Shown here one piece after another: positions 62,673 through 64,000 of a stretch of 64,000 nt of DNA; positions within the stretch are counted from its first letter, which is position 1, and every line of letters begins with the position of its first letter. The translations under genes were made by a program, and so were the position numbers. This DNA comes from Mesorhizobium sp. GTDB lineage: Bacteria; Pseudomonadota; Alphaproteobacteria; Rhizobiales; Rhizobiaceae. The stretch spans positions 63,503 through 127,502 of the forward strand of contig SAKE01000018.1 of NCBI GenBank assembly GCA_004017275.1, read 5' to 3'. Under the pieces are notes generated by a model. It searched no databases and had not been told where the DNA came from. It saw nothing but the letters and a program-made list of their open reading frames with translations.

Positions 62673-62753
62673 ATGAGCCGAATGATCAACCTGACCGCCA
62701 AATATTGGTACTTTAGGAGCTCGCTGGCGGCGGGAGGATTGCGCTCGATCTGA
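62673..62753 (+). CDS. aroL-leader: Leader peptide of the DAHP synthase gene (aromatic attenuator)
   Basis: 26 codons: MSRMINLTAKYWYFRSSLAA then GGLRSI and TGA. The four consecutive codons TAT-TGG-TAC-TTT (62703-62714) encode Tyr-Trp-Tyr-Phe, one for each end product of the aromatic pathway. A second in-frame ATG at 62682 with GAG upstream is also a plausible start. The gene was too small to be predicted by length; it is followed by a terminator and the DAHP synthase gene. Confidence 0.7.
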   Translation: MSRMINLTAKYWYFRSSLAAGGLRSI

Positions 62754-62802
62754 AGATTGCAGCAACAAGATCCGAACAGCCGCCATACCTGGCGGCTTTT
62801 TT
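62695..62802 (+). promoter_or_regulatory. Transcription attenuator of the DAHP synthase gene
   Basis: Segment 1 CCGCCA (62695-62700) can pair with segment 2 TGGCGGC (62725-62731); segment 2 can instead pair with segment 3 GCCGCCA (62779-62785); segment 3 can pair with segment 4 GGCGGCT (62791-62797) as a terminator. A ribosome stalled at the Tyr-Trp-Tyr-Phe codons would cover segment 1, free 2 to pair with 3, and let transcription go on. Confidence 0.7.
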
Positions 62803-62805
62803 GTT
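62778..62805 (+). terminator. Attenuator terminator before the DAHP synthase gene
   Basis: Seven-base stem AGCCGCC / GGCGGCT with loop ATACCT, followed by TTTTT; outer GAAC / GTTC can extend it. It ends about 35 bases before the gene start. Confidence 0.8.
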
Positions 62806-62840
62806 CAGCCGGCAGGTTTCCCAAACAGGAGCAGAAAGCC

Positions 62841-63932
62841 GTGTTGACAACCACAGACGACCTCCGGGTCAAGGAAATCCGAGAACTGAGTACGCCGGAC
62901 CAGGTGATGCGGGAAATCCCGCGCACGCTGACGGCGACGCGCACCGTGACCGCATCACGCAACGCAACCCATGCCATCTTGAACGGGACCGACGACCGGC
63001 TGCTCGTCATCGTCGGCCCGTGTTCGATCCACGATCCGGTCGCGGCCGTGGACTATGCCAGCCGTCTGGCGGCGCTGCGCGAGAGCCTGTCGGACCGGCT
63101 GGAGATCGTCATGCGGGTCTATTTCGAGAAACCGCGCACGACCGTCGGCTGGAAAGGCCTGATCAACGATCCCGACCTCGACGGCAGCTTCAACATCGAC
63201 AAGGGGCTGCGGATGGCGCGCAACGTGCTGTCCGCCGTCAACAATCTCGGCCTGCCGGCGGCGACCGAGTTCCTCGACATGACCACCCCGCAATACATTG
63301 CCGACCTCGTCGCCTGGGGCGCGATTGGCGCGCGCACCACCGAGAGCCAGATCCATCGCGAACTGGCGTCGGGTCTCTCCTGCCCGGTCGGCTTCAAGAA
63401 CGGCACCGATGGCAATTTGCGCATCGCCGCCGAGGCGGTGAAATCGGCCGCGCAGCCGCATCATTTCATGGCGGTGACCAAGGGCGGACGCAGCGGCATC
63501 GCGACGACGACAGGCAACGAGGACTGCCACGTCATCCTGCGCGGCGGCGTTCAGCCCAATTATGACGCTGCGAGCGTCGAAGCCGCCTCTGTGGAACTCG
63601 CCCGTATCGGCGTTACGCCCCGTCTGATGATCGATGTCAGCCACGCCAACTCAGCCAAGAAGCCCGAGAATCAGCCCAAGGTCGCGGCCGACGTGGCAGG
63701 CCAGGTCGCTGCAGGCGACGAGCGTATCATCGGCCTGATGATCGAGAGCAACCTCGTCGCCGGCCGGCAAGACGTGGTGCCGGGCAAGCCGCTGGTCTAT
63801 GGCCAGAGCATCACCGATGGCTGCATCGACTGGGCGACCACCGAGACTGTGCTGCACGGCCTTGCCGGCGCCGTCGAATGGCGCCGCTCGGCACGCCGCG
63901 CCCTGATGGAAAACCGGCAGGGAGCTGCCTGA
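62841..63932 (+). CDS. aroG: 3-deoxy-7-phosphoheptulonate (DAHP) synthase, type I
   Basis: 363 residues from GTG 62841 (CAGGAG upstream); the frame is open 28 codons earlier in the leader. First step of the shikimate pathway from PEP and erythrose-4-phosphate. Motifs: VGPCSIHDPVAAVDYASRL, EKPRTTVGWKGLINDP, GARTTESQIHRELASGLS, KNGTDGN and SHANSAKKPENQP. Type I (AroFGH) size. Regulation through the leader peptide appears transcriptional; which aromatic acid inhibits the enzyme cannot be read from here. Confidence 0.95.
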   Translation: MLTTTDDLRVKEIRELSTPDQVMREIPRTLTATRTVTASRNATHAILNGTDDRLLVIVGPCSIHDPVAAVDYASRLAALRESLSDRLEIVMRVYFEKPRTTVGWKGLINDPDLDGSFNIDKGLRMARNVLSAVNNLGLPAATEFLDMTTPQYIADLVAWGAIGARTTESQIHRELASGLSCPVGFKNGTDGNLRIAAEAVKSAAQPHHFMAVTKGGRSGIATTTGNEDCHVILRGGVQPNYDAASVEAASVELARIGVTPRLMIDVSHANSAKKPENQPKVAADVAGQVAAGDERIIGLMIESNLVAGRQDVVPGKPLVYGQSITDGCIDWATTETVLHGLAGAVEWRRSARRALMENRQGAA

Positions 63933-63959
63933 GCCACTATCGCCGGCCTTAGCGCGGCA

Positions 63960-64000
63960 CGTACCCCCACCCCTAACCCCTCCCCACAAGGGGGAGGGAG
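63960..64000. repeat. Dispersed GC-rich palindrome at the window edge
   Basis: CCCTCCCC-ACAA-GGGGGAGGG stem, preceded by ACCCCTAACC; continues beyond the window. Commonly seen type of rhizobial intergenic element. Confidence 0.5.

Overview
The window looks like the chromosome of a Mesorhizobium-type member of the Hyphomicrobiales (Rhizobiales). Evidence: high G+C, the rhizobial gene order hprK-EIIA-HPr-ahcY next to chvG-chvI-pckA, an alphaproteobacterial his operon with extra small genes, a DivL-type pseudokinase beside a tsaE-amgK fusion, an ACC deaminase gene with its Lrp-type regulator, and many short palindromic repeats of the rhizobial kind. I see no rRNA, tRNA, CRISPR array or complete insertion sequence. 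The genus is inferred from protein and gene-order familiarity, not from a database search.

Layout. 1-6267 (minus): translation block infC, a membrane methyltransferase gene, rpmI, rplT, pheS, pheT and a nucleotidyltransferase gene cut by the window edge. 6474-11874 (mostly plus): hydrolase, BenE transporter, a probable inserted acdS/lrpL cassette flanked by a duplicated segment, a DUF2852 gene and a YgjP-type metallopeptidase. 12324-17986 (plus): trpF-trpB-trpA-accD-folC and a VOC protein. 18110-19145 (minus): a vapBC toxin-antitoxin pair and a cupin. 19275-31114 (minus): trxA, addA, addB, murU, tsaE-amgK, divL. 31376-37000 (minus): ahcY, HPr, EIIA, hprK, chvG, chvI. 37344-40768 (plus): pckA, arfB, a LysM protein and alkB. 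40755-46477 (minus): coaA and hisE-hisF-(arginase-like)-hisA-(DUF1330)-hisH-(DUF2628)-hisB. 46690-52121 (plus): hslV and hslU separated by three genes, then a DUF1402 protein. 52368-61738: a catabolic island with mocF-, mocE- and mocD-like genes (minus), divergent from a LacI regulator, a CUT2-type sugar/inositol ABC transporter, an inositol-type dehydrogenase and an SDR (plus). 61825-63932: a small membrane protein, an orphan Phd antitoxin with a vapC stub, and a DAHP synthase gene behind a probable transcription attenuator.

How genes work together. AddA/AddB repair double-strand breaks. AmgK and MurU would salvage cell-wall amino sugars. HprK, HPr and EIIA form the regulatory PTS next to the ChvG/ChvI envelope-acid sensor and gluconeogenic pckA. 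The 52-62 kb genes look like uptake and oxidation of an inositol-like compound, with a three-component oxygenase resembling MocDEF of rhizopine catabolism.

The most interesting signals are the attenuator ahead of the DAHP synthase gene (a leader peptide with consecutive Tyr-Trp-Tyr-Phe codons, mutually exclusive hairpins and a U-run terminator), the duplication-flanked acdS cassette, the moc-like cluster, and the DivL homologue with tyrosine at the phospho-acceptor position. Dispersed palindromes occupy many intergenic gaps and in places supply start or stop codons of the adjacent genes.
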